A stretch of 33,047 nucleotides of DNA from Novosphingobium sp. (GTDB taxonomy: Bacteria > Pseudomonadota > Alphaproteobacteria > Sphingomonadales > Sphingomonadaceae). The translations under genes were made by a program, and so were the position numbers. The stretch is from contig JANXSP010000073.1 in assembly GCA_025356575.1 (NCBI GenBank), forward strand, positions 1 through 33,047. Direction: 5' to 3'. The notes under the pieces are model-generated. The model worked only from the letters and a program-made list of their open reading frames with translations. It was not told the DNA's origin and made no database searches. Shown piece by piece: positions 1 through 8,082 of this stretch. The first letter of the stretch is position 1. Every line of letters begins with the position of its first letter.

Positions 1-637
1 GACGAAGAACCCGCTGCGCATCCTCGACAGCAAGGACCCCCGCGACCGCGCGTTCGTGAGCGATGCGCCCAAGATCGACGACTATCTGAGCAGCGCCGCG
101 CAGGACTTTTTCGGCGCGGCAAAGTCGGGCCTCGACGCAGCGGGCGTGGCATACACACGCAACCAAGCCCTCGTCCGCGGCCTCGACTACTACCGCCACA
201 CCGCGTTCGAATTCGTCACCGACCGATTGGGCGCACAAGGCACGGTGCTGGGAGGCGGGCGCTACGACGGCCTGATCGAGACGTTGGGCGGCCCGCATAC
301 GCCCGCGGTCGGCTGGGCGGCGGGGATCGAGCGGCTGGCGATGTTGGTGGGGGAGGTAGGCGAAGCGCCTCCGTCGGTGATCGTGGTGGTCGAGGACGAT
401 GGAGCACTGCAGATTGCGGGAAAAACGCTTTCTTCAATCCGCGGGGCCGGGATCGACGCGGACATCATTTCTTCGGGTTCGCATCGCAAGCGGTTCGACA
501 AGGCAGTCAAGCTCAAGGCCCCGGTGATCGTCGTCGCAGAACTCCACAATGGCTTGCCACTTTTGTCGGTCAAGTCATCGCAGCCGTCGAAACTTGAAGG
601 CATCGTCCGGTCGATCACCGACGTGATCTGCGGATGA
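1..637 (+). CDS. hisS: Histidyl-tRNA synthetase, C-terminal part (5' end outside window)
   Basis: Class II aminoacyl-tRNA synthetase that charges tRNA-His in the cytoplasm. The reading frame is open from base 2, before the first in-frame Met, and begins with the HisRS-typical KNPLRILDSKDP, so the gene enters from the left edge. Visible motifs are the histidine-binding stretch VRGLDYYRHTAFEF, the glycine-rich GGGRYDGL (class II motif 3 region), and a C-terminal anticodon-binding domain over the last ~95 residues. It stops with TGA at 635-637. In related genomes hisS is usually followed closely by prfA. Here an inverted GIY-YIG cassette lies between them. Confidence 0.95.
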   Translation, partial: TKNPLRILDSKDPRDRAFVSDAPKIDDYLSSAAQDFFGAAKSGLDAAGVAYTRNQALVRGLDYYRHTAFEFVTDRLGAQGTVLGGGRYDGLIETLGGPHTPAVGWAAGIERLAMLVGEVGEAPPSVIVVVEDDGALQIAGKTLSSIRGAGIDADIISSGSHRKRFDKAVKLKAPVIVVAELHNGLPLLSVKSSQPSKLEGIVRSITDVICG

Positions 638-650
638 CCTGTCCAGCCTA

Positions 651-681
651 CCGTCACCCTGAACTCGTTTCAGGGTCCATC
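651..681 (+). repeat. Left 31-bp inverted repeat with internal palindrome
   Basis: This copy contains CCCTGAA-CTCGT-TTCAGGG, a 7-bp stem with a 5-nt loop, and matches the reverse complement of 1025-1055 at 30 of 31 positions. It also supplies the TGA stop codon (670-672, minus strand) of the GIY-YIG gene, so repeat and gene are fused at this end. Confidence 0.85.
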
Positions 682-1005
682 CCTCGGCGGGCGCGGAGCA
701 AGCGGCGGAAAGTCCAACCCCACCGCCAGGTCGCTCCACTGCGGGTTCCCGGCCTCGATGAGATTGATTTTCCACTGGCGGTGCCAGCGTTTGAGCTGCT
801 TTTCGCGCGCGATTGCGGCGGGCATCTCGGCGTGTACTTCGAACCACACGAGCCGGTTGACGGCGTGGCGCTTGGTGAAGCCGGGCGTCGCTCCCTCGCG
901 GTGCTGGTACAGCCTGCCCGCAAGGTTCGATGTCACGCCTATGTAGAGCGTGCCGTGCGGCTGGCTCGCGAGGATATACACGCAGGGGTTGCGCTCTTGG
1001 CTCAT
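670..1005 (-). CDS. Small GIY-YIG nuclease family protein
   Basis: 111-residue protein starting at ATG 1005 (MSQERNPCVYIL). The GIY-YIG core is visible as VYIL, then LYIGVT, then the arginine-bearing GRLYQHREG, and a later AREKQLKRW helix carrying the expected glutamate. This is the whole single-domain family length (about 90-110 residues), with no extra DNA-binding domain. Family members cleave DNA, often at branched or nicked structures, but the role of this group is not established. The gene runs against hisS and prfA and ends inside the left inverted repeat, which supplies the stop codon. A TTG start at 1041 would place the start inside the right repeat and is less likely. Confidence 0.85.
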   Translation of the reverse strand: MSQERNPCVYILASQPHGTLYIGVTSNLAGRLYQHREGATPGFTKRHAVNRLVWFEVHAEMPAAIAREKQLKRWHRQWKINLIEAGNPQWSDLAVGLDFPPLAPRPPRDGP

Positions 1006-1024
1006 ACGGCAGCGCCTGCCGCAC

Positions 1025-1055
1025 GATGGACCCTGAAACAAGTTCAGGGTGACGG
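1025..1055 (-). repeat. Right 31-bp inverted repeat with internal palindrome
   Basis: Inverted partner of 651-681 containing CCCTGAAACAAGTTCAGGG (7-bp stem). It lies just before the prfA ribosome binding site (GAGGA near 1060) and about 20 bp upstream of the nuclease start on the other strand, so a hairpin here could affect expression of either gene. Confidence 0.85.
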
Positions 1056-1070
1056 ACGGGAGGAAAGCAC

Positions 1071-2137
1071 ATGACCCTCTCCGACGAACGCCTGCGCCAG
1101 ATCGCCAATCGGTTCACCGAGCTCGAGGCGCGGCTGGGGTCGGGGACGCTCGAAGGTCCCGAATTCGTCACCGCGTCGCGCGATTATGCCGAGCTCGAGC
1201 CGGTCGCGCGCGCGGCGGCATCGGTCACCGCGATGCGCGGGGAGCTGGCCAGTTTGGCGGACATGGCCGCCGACCCCGAGATGCGCGCGATGGCCGCGGA
1301 GGAAATCGCGCGGATCGGCGAGGAACTCCCGCAGGCCGAAGCCGCGCTCGCCATCGCCATGCTCCCGCGCGACTCGGCCGATGCCCGCCCCGCGATGCTC
1401 GAGATCCGCGCCGGCACCGGGGGCGACGAGGCCGCGCTGTTTGCCGCCGATCTCTACCGGATGTACGAGAAATTTGCCGCCGAACAGGGCTGGAAGGTCG
1501 AGGTCATCTCGGTCAGCGCCAACGAACTTGGCGGTTTCAAGGAACTCGTCGCCAACGTTGCGGGCACGGGCGTGTTCGCGCGGATGAAGTTCGAAAGCGG
1601 GGTCCACCGCGTCCAGCGCGTGCCGGTGACCGAGAGTGGGGGGCGCATCCACACCTCGGCGGCGACGGTGGCGGTGCTGCCCGAGCCCGACGAGGTCGAC
1701 GTGAGCATCGAAGAAAGGGACCTCAAGGTCGATATTTACCGTTCGTCGGGTGCGGGCGGGCAGCATGTCAACACCACCGATTCGGCGATCCGCATCACCC
1801 ATCTGCCCACCGGGCTCGTCGTGATCCAGCAAGACCAGCGCAGCCAGCACAAGAACCGCGCCAAGGCGATGCAGGTGCTGCGCACGCGGCTTTACGACCT
1901 GAAGCGCGCCGAGAGCCACGGCGTGAGGCCGAGGCGCGCAAAGCGATGGTCGGCTCGGGCGACCGCTCCGAACGCATCCGCACCTACAACTTCCCGCAGG
2001 GCCGCGTGACCGACCACCGCATCGGGCTGACGCTCCACCGCTTGCCCGAAATCCTCGAAGGCACCGGGCTGGGCGAACTGGTCGACGCGCTGATCGCGGA
2101 GGACCAGGCCAAGCGGCTGGCGGCGATGGATGCATAA
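1071..2137 (+). pseudogene. prfA: Peptide chain release factor 1, frame broken by one missing base (~1923)
   Basis: RF1 releases the finished peptide at UAA and UAG codons. The N-terminal 284 residues read in one frame from ATG 1071 (GAGGA upstream), with the codon-recognition region [12 protein letters not shown] and the catalytic GGQ (Q231) in [12 protein letters not shown]. After GGC 1920-1922 the family sequence continues in the -1 frame as [18 protein letters not shown] through to TAA 2135-2137. Adding one base at 1923-1925 restores a 355-residue protein of normal length. As read, translation would leave the frame and stop at 2009, losing the C-terminal part. RF1 is essential, so a sequencing or assembly error is likelier than real loss. 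No slippery heptamer is present to suggest programmed frameshifting. Confidence 0.85.
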
Positions 2138-2140
2138 GGG

Positions 2141-2992
2141 GTGACGACCGTCGCGCAGGCGCTGCGCGAGGCGGCGGCGTCGCTTGCCGCGACCAGCGAC
2201 ACCGCGCGGCTCGATGCCGAACTGCTGATGGCCGAGGCGCTTGGGGCGTCGCGTTCGGAGCTGATCCTGCGCCGCGCCGGCGACGCGGTGCCGCCATCGT
2301 TCGCGGCGTTGGTCGCGCGGCGTGCCAGCCACGAACCCGTCGCCTACATCCTCGGCCGGCAGGAGTTCCGCGGGCTCGAACTCATCGTCAACGGCGCTGT
2401 CCTGATCCCGCGCGGCGACAGCGAAGTGGTCGTGGAGGCGGCACTCCGCGCCTGCCCGGCGCCCGCGCGGGTGCTCGATTGCGGCACGGGTTCGGGCGCG
2501 CTGCTGCTCGCGGTGCTGAACGAAACCGGCGCCGCGGGCGTCGGCATCGACCGGTCGCTGGGTGCGCTGGCGGTGGCAGCGGCCAACGCGGCGCGGCTGG
2601 GGTTAAGCGCGCGCGCGCGGATGCTCTGCCGCGATTGGCACGCCCCCGGCTGGGCCGCCGATCTCGGGCGGTTCGATCTGGTCCTCGCCAACCCGCCTTA
2701 TGTCGAAAGCGGCGCGGCGCTCTTCCCGTCAGTGCGCGCGCACGAGCCTGCGGGCGCGCTGTTCGCGGGCGCCGACGGGCTCGACGACTACCGCGTGCTG
2801 ATCCCGCAGCTTGCCGGGCTGCTTGCCCCCGGCGGGACCGCGGTGATCGAGATCGGCGCGGCGCAGGGCGATGCCGTCACGCACCTGGCGCTGGCCTGCG
2901 GGTTCGCCGCCAGCCTGCACCGCGACCTTGGCGGACGACCGCGCGCGCTCGTTCTGGAGAATTCGCTTGGCAACCGGCCTCGCTCCCGGTAA
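2141..2992 (+). CDS. prmC: Release factor glutamine N5-methyltransferase
   Basis: Methylates the glutamine of the GGQ motif in RF1 and RF2 using S-adenosylmethionine. The 283-residue protein starts at GTG 2141, three bases after the prfA stop, so the two are probably translationally coupled. The N-terminal helical domain is followed by the SAM-binding motif VLDCGTGSGALLL (residues ~111-123) and the catalytic NPPY (N184-Y187). The linker motif usually read as PRPDTE appears as PRGDSE, a small departure from the family. The prfA–prmC pairing is standard and supports both calls. Confidence 0.93.
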   Translation: MTTVAQALREAAASLAATSDTARLDAELLMAEALGASRSELILRRAGDAVPPSFAALVARRASHEPVAYILGRQEFRGLELIVNGAVLIPRGDSEVVVEAALRACPAPARVLDCGTGSGALLLAVLNETGAAGVGIDRSLGALAVAAANAARLGLSARARMLCRDWHAPGWAADLGRFDLVLANPPYVESGAALFPSVRAHEPAGALFAGADGLDDYRVLIPQLAGLLAPGGTAVIEIGAAQGDAVTHLALACGFAASLHRDLGGRPRALVLENSLGNRPRSR

Positions 2993-3222
2993 ACCGCGCT
3001 TGGCCAGCGGATGGATGGATGCTTCCCCTCCTGCCGGCCAAGCTCCAACATTTGCCAGCAGTAACCGGCACTTGCCGATTGCGGACCGCAAATGAAGTCT
3101 CGCACAGCCTTTGACCGGGCGGCGGACCGGTGGGGTGAACTGTGGGCCTCATCGATTTGGGGCGTCATGCGACATGCCGACCGGGTGTAAACGCGGCGGC
3201 CAGGGTTAAGGAACGGTCACCC

Positions 3223-4197
3223 TTGAATAACAATCGCGGTAACAACAACAACCGCCGGCGCGGCCGGGGCACCAACAACAACAACGGCAGCCGCCCCCAG
3301 GGCAGCAGCGGTGGCGGCGGTCAAGGTGGCGGACAGCCGCTCAACCGGATCGACAGCCGTGCCCGCGGCAACGCGCCGCAGATGCTGGAAAAGTACAAGA
3401 AGCTGGCACAGGACGCGCACCTCAACGGCGACCGCGTGACGGCCGAGTACTACCTCCAGTTCGCCGACCATTATTTCCGCGTGATCGCCGACACCCGCCT
3501 GCGCCAGGAAGAACAACGCCGCCCGCGCGAAGCCGGCTGGCAGGACGATGGTTCGGAAAACGAGGAAGCCGATTACGTCGATCCCGATTTCCCGACCTTC
3601 GATCAGCCGCCGCCGTCCTACGCCCGCCGCGATGAAAGACCGCGCGACGACCGGCCACGCGATGACCGGCCCCGCGACGACCGGCCCCGCGAAGATCGGC
3701 CCAACCAGGATCGTGCCGCGCAGGATCGGCCCCGTGAGGATCGGCCCCGTGAAGATCGCCAGAGGGATGACGGCGCGCGCGAGGATCGCGATCGTTCGGG
3801 CACTCAGAACGGCTATGCCGGCGAAAGCCAGGGGCGCAGCCCGCGGCAGGATCGCTATGCGCCCGATCCGTCCGAAGGCGCCGAAAGCGATTCCGCGCCC
3901 GCTGCGGCAAGTGAAGAACCGACGTTCGAGCCCGCTGAAAACCCGTTCGTGCGCGAGAACCGGGGGACGCGCGGCTTGCGCCCGCGCCGCGAAGACCGCC
4001 GCCCGCGTGCCGAAGCGAACGACAGCGCCGACGGCGAATCGACATTCGATGCCGCCATTCTCCCGCCGGCGATATCGGCGGGGCGCGACGCCGTGCGCGC
4101 CGACGCGGTGGTGGCGGATAGCGACGAAGCGCCGGTCAAGCCGCGCCGCGCGCGCAAGCCTCGCGCTGCCGAGGGCGATATTGAAACCGTCAGCTAG
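3223..4197 (+). CDS. DUF4167 domain protein, Asn/Arg-rich
   Basis: 324-residue protein of unknown function found across alphaproteobacteria. The TTG at 3223 is preferred because AAGGA lies about 10 bp upstream and the protein then begins with the poly-Asn/Arg stretch usual for sphingomonad members. The GTG at 3142 would add an atypical leader. Order: Asn/Arg/Gly-rich basic tail (1-45), the DUF4167 core RGNAPQMLEKYKKLAQDA and AEYYLQFADHYFRVIAD (~48-90), a highly charged region of PRDDR/PREDR repeats (~140-190), and an acidic-basic tail ending in basic KPRRARKPR. The composition suggests binding to RNA or another polyanion, which is inference. Its TAG stop overlaps the stop of the convergent SOUL gene. 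Confidence 0.88.
   Translation: MNNNRGNNNNRRRGRGTNNNNGSRPQGSSGGGGQGGGQPLNRIDSRARGNAPQMLEKYKKLAQDAHLNGDRVTAEYYLQFADHYFRVIADTRLRQEEQRRPREAGWQDDGSENEEADYVDPDFPTFDQPPPSYARRDERPRDDRPRDDRPRDDRPREDRPNQDRAAQDRPREDRPREDRQRDDGAREDRDRSGTQNGYAGESQGRSPRQDRYAPDPSEGAESDSAPAAASEEPTFEPAENPFVRENRGTRGLRPRREDRRPRAEANDSADGESTFDAAILPPAISAGRDAVRADAVVADSDEAPVKPRRARKPRAAEGDIETVS
3640..3789 (+). repeat. 15-bp tandem repeat inside the DUF4167 gene, about 10 units
   Basis: Units resemble CCCCGCGACGACCGG and encode the five-residue PRDDR / PREDR motif. The middle and late units are diverged (for example the segment encoding PNQDR and AAQDR). The register keeps the frame, so unit gain or loss would only change protein length. 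Confidence 0.8.
4194..4197. other. CTAG shared by two convergent stop codons
   Basis: TAG at 4195-4197 ends the DUF4167 gene on the plus strand. The same CTAG read on the minus strand gives the TAG (4194-4196) that ends the SOUL gene. The two coding regions therefore overlap by three bases with no space for a terminator. Confidence 0.9.
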
Positions 4198-4970
4198 GCA
4201 TCGATCCGTAAGCCAGGCGATCGGTACGGTGCGCGATCCGCTTCGCGCGGCATCCCGGAAACCTCGATCCACAGCTCGTTGCGGCGTAACGGGCCGGGAA
4301 TGATCGGGGCGTTGTAGCCGGCAAATTCGGGCTCGCTCGTGGCCGTCCACCCGCGGCGCTCGATCCACGCCAGCAGCTTTGCGCGGTTTTGCGCGACCAA
4401 GTTCTCATCCTTGGCATTCCCGGCAAATTGCACCACGGCCACCGTGCGCGCCGGGCGTTCGGCGATCGTCACCCCGGGGCCGGGGATCGGCAGGTTCGAT
4501 TTCGTCCACTTGCTGGGCAGATTGAAGCGCACGATCCATTCGGCCCCGCCCGCACCGGAGCCTCCCTCATCGGTGCCCCCCAATTCGGCATCGGGCGCGG
4601 CGGTTACCGGCACCGTCATCGCGATCTTGCGGTCATCCGCGTGCGCCGCGCGGCCGCCTGGCTTGGCAAAGATGTATCCCGCCAGCGTGCCGAATGCCGA
4701 TCGCATCGCCGTGTCGCGCGCGCCGATCCTGCGCGTTTCCGCGGTCAGCCCGCCCGAATAGTGCCGCAGGCTGAACGCGCCGTCGCTTTCGAGGACATCG
4801 TGCCGGGGCTGCTCCTGCGCGCGTTCCCGGACGACATACGCCGCGAACCCGCCCAGCGCGAGCGCGCCGAGCCCGGCAATCGCCATTCCGGCGCGCGCCG
4901 CCATCCTCTCGCCGGCAGAACGGCGGCCAAGAGCGTGGGCAAGCGGGGCGGGAAGCGTGAGATCGGGCAT
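4194..4970 (-). CDS. SOUL-family haem-binding protein, membrane-anchored
   Basis: 258 residues from ATG 4970. An N-terminal hydrophobic segment (about residues 27-47, AGMAIAGLGALALGGFAAYV) should act as an anchor or uncleaved signal. The rest is a SOUL/HBP domain: FSLRHYSGGLTAET, AFGTLAGYIFAK, the conserved KIAMTVPV, a strand-rich core WIVRFNLPSKW, then TVAVVQFAGNAKDENL and a C-terminal NELWIEV. SOUL proteins bind haem or related tetrapyrroles, and their bacterial roles are poorly known. The gene is divergent from lnt (129 bp between starts) and convergent with the DUF4167 gene, whose stop codon it overlaps. Confidence 0.9.
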   Translation of the reverse strand: MPDLTLPAPLAHALGRRSAGERMAARAGMAIAGLGALALGGFAAYVVRERAQEQPRHDVLESDGAFSLRHYSGGLTAETRRIGARDTAMRSAFGTLAGYIFAKPGGRAAHADDRKIAMTVPVTAAPDAELGGTDEGGSGAGGAEWIVRFNLPSKWTKSNLPIPGPGVTIAERPARTVAVVQFAGNAKDENLVAQNRAKLLAWIERRGWTATSEPEFAGYNAPIIPGPLRRNELWIEVSGMPREADRAPYRSPGLRIDA

Positions 4971-5099
4971 GGCGGAGTTTTCCTTGCGAGAGCGGTGCGC
5001 GATCAACGAGGCGTCGCTGCGCCGGTTCCGCGCGGTGTTGGCGGCGTCCGGCTCGCACCGCTTGCGCGGTTCGGCCCCGCGCGCCACAAGCCGCGCCGC

Positions 5100-6752
5100 A
5101 TGGCCACGCTTCCCGCCCCTATTCCCGCACTCGCGAATCGCGTGCTGCGCCGCCCGCGGCTTGCCGCCCTGGTGCTCGGCGCGCTGGCGGCGACGGGGTT
5201 CCAGCCGCTCGCGCTGTGGCCGGTAACGCTCGCGGCGCTGGTTGCGCTGCTCGCCCTGATCGCGCGCGCGGACAACGCCAAGCGCGCGGCCCTGCTCGGG
5301 TGGCTCTTCGGCGTCGGTCATTTCAGCGTGGGCAACACCTGGATCGCGACCGCTTTTACGTATCAGGCGGCGATGCCCGCGGCCATGGGCTGGGTCGCGG
5401 TGTTCGGGCTGGCGCTGTACCTGGCCGTGTATCCGCTGCTCGCCGCGCTAGCCGCCTGGCTCATTGCCGGGCGCGCCGGGCGGATCACCTGGCCGCTGGT
5501 GCTCGCCTTCGCGGGATCGTGGGCGATTGCCGAATGGCTGCGGAGTTGGGTCTTCAGCGGTTATGTCTGGAACCCGCTCGGGGTGGTCGCGCTGGGCGGT
5601 TTCGCGCGGCCGGGGCTGGCCAGCGTGCTGCCGTGGCTTGGGACATACGCGCTGTCTGCACTGGTGATCGTGTTCGCCGGCGGCTGGTGGATCGCGGCCC
5701 GCGCGCTCTCCCGTTCGGGCACGGCGGCGATGCAGGCACTGCGTGTCGGCGGGCTGAGCGCGGCGGCGGTAGTGGTCTGGATGATCGGCCCCGATTTCGG
5801 TCCGCGCGACGCGCCGACCGCGCTCGCCTTCACGCTGGTCCAGCCCGACACCCGCCAGCAGGACCTCGACGATCCGGCCAAATACGATGCCCAGTTCGTC
5901 ACCACCGCGGCGCTTACGGAGCCGGGAGTGACCCACGCGCGGCGGCTGGTGCTGTGGCCCGAATCGGGCATCCCCGATCTGCTCCGCGGGGGATATCCGG
6001 GGTATTTCTATGCCGAAAGCACCTATGGCGCGGACCCGGCGCTGGCCCGCGGGCGAATCGCGCGGGTGATCGGCAAGGGCAGCCTGCTACTGACCGGTGC
6101 GGTCGATCTGGTGCTGCACGGCGATCGGGTCGTCGGTGCGCGCAACGTCGTCACCGCGCTGGGCGACGACGCCGCGATCCGCGCCAGCTACGCCAAGGCG
6201 CATCTGGTGCCGGGCGGCGAATACCTGCCGCTGCGGAGCCTGCTCGCGCCGCTCGGGCTGACCCGGCTGGTCGCGGGCGCGCTCGATTTCCTCCCGGGGC
6301 CGGGGCCGCGCACGCTCGATTTCGGCCGGGTCTCCGCAGGTGGATACGGCCGCGCCGGAATCCAGATCTGCTACGAGATCATCTTTTCGGGCCAGGTCGT
6401 CGACCGCGCGAACCGGCCCGATTACATCTTCAACCCCTCCAACGACGGCTGGTTCGGTGCTTCGGGCCCGCCGCAGCACCTTGCCCAGGCACGGCTGCGC
6501 GCGATCGAGGAGGGCCTTCCGGTGTTGCGGGCAACGACCACCGGGGTCAGCGCGGTCGTCGATGCCGACGGGGTCGTGCGCCAGACGATCCCGCGCTTGC
6601 AGGCCGGGCGGATCGAGGGTTTTGTCCCGCCCGCGCACCCGCCGACGCTGTTCGCGCGGCTCGGCAACATCCTTCCGCTTGGCTGGGCGATAGTTCTTAT
6701 CGCCGCCGCGTTGCTCCATTCCAAGATTGCCTTGCGCCGCCGGCGGGGTTAG
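5100..6752 (+). CDS. lnt: Apolipoprotein N-acyltransferase
   Basis: Inner-membrane enzyme that adds the third acyl chain to the N-terminal cysteine of lipoproteins. 550 residues from ATG 5100, a normal length. Several hydrophobic helices fill residues 20-230, followed by the nitrilase-like periplasmic domain. The catalytic triad is in place: E288 in VLWPESGIP, K366 in YAKAHLVPGGEYLP, and C424 in IQICYEIIFSG. NPSNDGWFGASGPPQHLAQ and a final membrane helix follow. It lies just before metK (28 bp to its first ATG) in the same direction. At least two predicted lipoproteins in this window would be substrates. Confidence 0.95.
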   Translation: MATLPAPIPALANRVLRRPRLAALVLGALAATGFQPLALWPVTLAALVALLALIARADNAKRAALLGWLFGVGHFSVGNTWIATAFTYQAAMPAAMGWVAVFGLALYLAVYPLLAALAAWLIAGRAGRITWPLVLAFAGSWAIAEWLRSWVFSGYVWNPLGVVALGGFARPGLASVLPWLGTYALSALVIVFAGGWWIAARALSRSGTAAMQALRVGGLSAAAVVVWMIGPDFGPRDAPTALAFTLVQPDTRQQDLDDPAKYDAQFVTTAALTEPGVTHARRLVLWPESGIPDLLRGGYPGYFYAESTYGADPALARGRIARVIGKGSLLLTGAVDLVLHGDRVVGARNVVTALGDDAAIRASYAKAHLVPGGEYLPLRSLLAPLGLTRLVAGALDFLPGPGPRTLDFGRVSAGGYGRAGIQICYEIIFSGQVVDRANRPDYIFNPSNDGWFGASGPPQHLAQARLRAIEEGLPVLRATTTGVSAVVDADGVVRQTIPRLQAGRIEGFVPPAHPPTLFARLGNILPLGWAIVLIAAALLHSKIALRRRRG

Positions 6753-6764
6753 AGCGCGCGTCAC

Positions 6765-6780
6765 ATAAAGCATTCTTTAT
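6765..6780. promoter_or_regulatory. ATAAAG-CATT-CTTTAT palindrome at the metK start
   Basis: Perfect 6-bp inverted repeat with a 4-bp centre, directly before the first possible metK ATG and 30 bp before the preferred one. It is AT-rich against a GC-rich background, as expected for an operator. ATAAAG/CTTTAT palindromes upstream of metK in alphaproteobacteria have, as I recall, been assigned to the ArsR-family methionine-cycle repressor SahR. That assignment is from memory and inferred here. Confidence 0.5.
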
Positions 6781-6810
6781 ATGCCGAACCCCATTTCGAA
6801 GCGAGAAGCC

Positions 6811-8022
6811 ATGCGCAGCGATTATCTTTTCACCTCGGAAAGCGTTTCCGAAGGGCACCCCGATAAAGTCTCCGACCAAATCAGCGACGCGATCGTCGAT
6901 CTGTTCCTTTCCAAGGACCCCGAAGCGCGGATCGCCTGCGAAACGCTGACGACGACGCAACTGGTGGTCCTGGCCGGGGAAATCCGCTGCAAGGGTGTGT
7001 ACGAGGACGGCGCGTGGGCTCCGGGCGCGCAGGACGAGATCGAGGCCGCGGTGCGCCGGACGGTGCGCGAGATCGGTTACGAGCAGAACGGTTTCCACTG
7101 GGAAAAGTTCGAGTTCATCAACCGCCTCCACGGCCAGTCGGACCACATCGCGCAAGGCGTCGATGCCACCAGCAACAAGGACGAAGGCGCCGGCGACCAG
7201 GGGATCATGTTCGGCTATGCCACCGACGAGACCCCCGATCTGATGCCCGCCACGCTGTACTACAGCCACAAGATCCTTGAGCGGATGGCCGCCGATCGCC
7301 ACTCGGGCGCCGCGCCGTTCCTCGAGCCCGACGCCAAGAGCCAGGTCACGCTGCGCTACGAGGGCAGCCTGCCGGTGGCCGCGACCGCGATCGTCGTTTC
7401 GACCCAGCACGCCAGGGGCTATGACGAGGGCGACAAGGAAGCCGAGCTCCACGCCTATGTGAAGCGGGTGATCGCCGAGACGCTGCCCCCCGTGCTGCTG
7501 CGCGAAACCGAATACCACATCAACCCGACCGGCAGCTTCGAGATCGGCGGACCCGATGGCGACGCCGGGCTGACCGGACGCAAGATCATCGTCGACACCT
7601 ATGGCGGCGCGGCTCCGCACGGCGGCGGCGCGTTCAGCGGCAAGGACCCGACCAAGGTCGATCGTTCGGCGGCGTACATCACGCGCTACCTGGCCAAGAA
7701 CATCGTCGCCGCGGGGCTCGCAACGCGCTGCACGATCCAGCTCGCCTATGCCATCGGCGTGTCCAAGCCGCTGTCGCTCTATGTCGATACCCACGACACC
7801 GGGACCGTCGGCGACGACGTGATCGAACGCGCGATCATGGCGCTTCCCGCGCTCGGCGGGCTGACCCCGCGCGCGATCCGCACGCACCTCGGGCTCAACA
7901 AGCCGATCTACCGCAAAACCGCGGCTTACGGCCACTTCGGGCGCAAGGCCGAGGGCGATTCGTTTCCGTGGGAAAAGACCGACCTCGCCGGCGCACTCAA
8001 AGCTGCGGTCGAGGCGGCGTAG
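6811..8022 (+). CDS. metK: S-adenosylmethionine synthetase
   Basis: Makes SAM from methionine and ATP in the cytoplasm. 403 residues from ATG 6811, giving the usual [20 protein letters not shown] start. An in-frame ATG at 6781 would add ten residues but abuts a palindrome likely to be an operator. Visible motifs: [27 protein letters not shown] (ATP/methionine site), [29 protein letters not shown] and the P-loop-like [19 protein letters not shown]. All key sequences look intact. The product supplies the SAM used by prmC and other methyltransferases. Confidence 0.96.
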   Translation: MRSDYLFTSESVSEGHPDKVSDQISDAIVDLFLSKDPEARIACETLTTTQLVVLAGEIRCKGVYEDGAWAPGAQDEIEAAVRRTVREIGYEQNGFHWEKFEFINRLHGQSDHIAQGVDATSNKDEGAGDQGIMFGYATDETPDLMPATLYYSHKILERMAADRHSGAAPFLEPDAKSQVTLRYEGSLPVAATAIVVSTQHARGYDEGDKEAELHAYVKRVIAETLPPVLLRETEYHINPTGSFEIGGPDGDAGLTGRKIIVDTYGGAAPHGGGAFSGKDPTKVDRSAAYITRYLAKNIVAAGLATRCTIQLAYAIGVSKPLSLYVDTHDTGTVGDDVIERAIMALPALGGLTPRAIRTHLGLNKPIYRKTAAYGHFGRKAEGDSFPWEKTDLAGALKAAVEAA

Positions 8023-8082
8023 GGGCTTCACAGCGCCGCGCCGGCTTGGCACAACCCCCTCAACACTTTGGGGAATTTTGCC

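Larger units (their letters stand above)
651..1055. mobile_element. GIY-YIG nuclease gene framed by 31-bp inverted repeats (putative mobile cassette)
   Basis: Two 31-bp inverted repeats (651-681 and 1025-1055, 30 of 31 bases identical) bracket one reversed gene for a small GIY-YIG nuclease. Removing 651-1055 would leave only 28 bp between the hisS stop and the prfA start, which is normal operon spacing and keeps the prfA ribosome binding site near 1060. That suggests an insertion into a pre-existing hisS–prfA junction. I see no clear target-site duplication outside the repeats. The repeats resemble dispersed sphingomonad palindromes, so movement by the nuclease or by the repeats is an inference. 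Confidence 0.5.

Noticed and set aside
634..1074. Plus-strand frame with HPELVSGS near its start
   Set aside because: The HPELVSGS peptide is a translation of the palindromic repeat, a common artefact in sphingomonad annotation. The real gene here is the GIY-YIG gene on the other strand.
1905..1930. Programmed -1 frameshift in prfA
   Set aside because: There is no X-XXY-YYZ slippery site and no downstream pseudoknot apparent. A missing base explains the pattern more simply.
3640..3789. CRISPR-like array
   Set aside because: The units are contiguous 15-mers with no spacers and sit in frame within a coding sequence.
6753..6810. SAM riboswitch ahead of metK
   Set aside because: The 58-bp gap is short and I see only a simple palindrome, with no SAM-II or SAM/SAH-type pseudoknot elements that I can identify.
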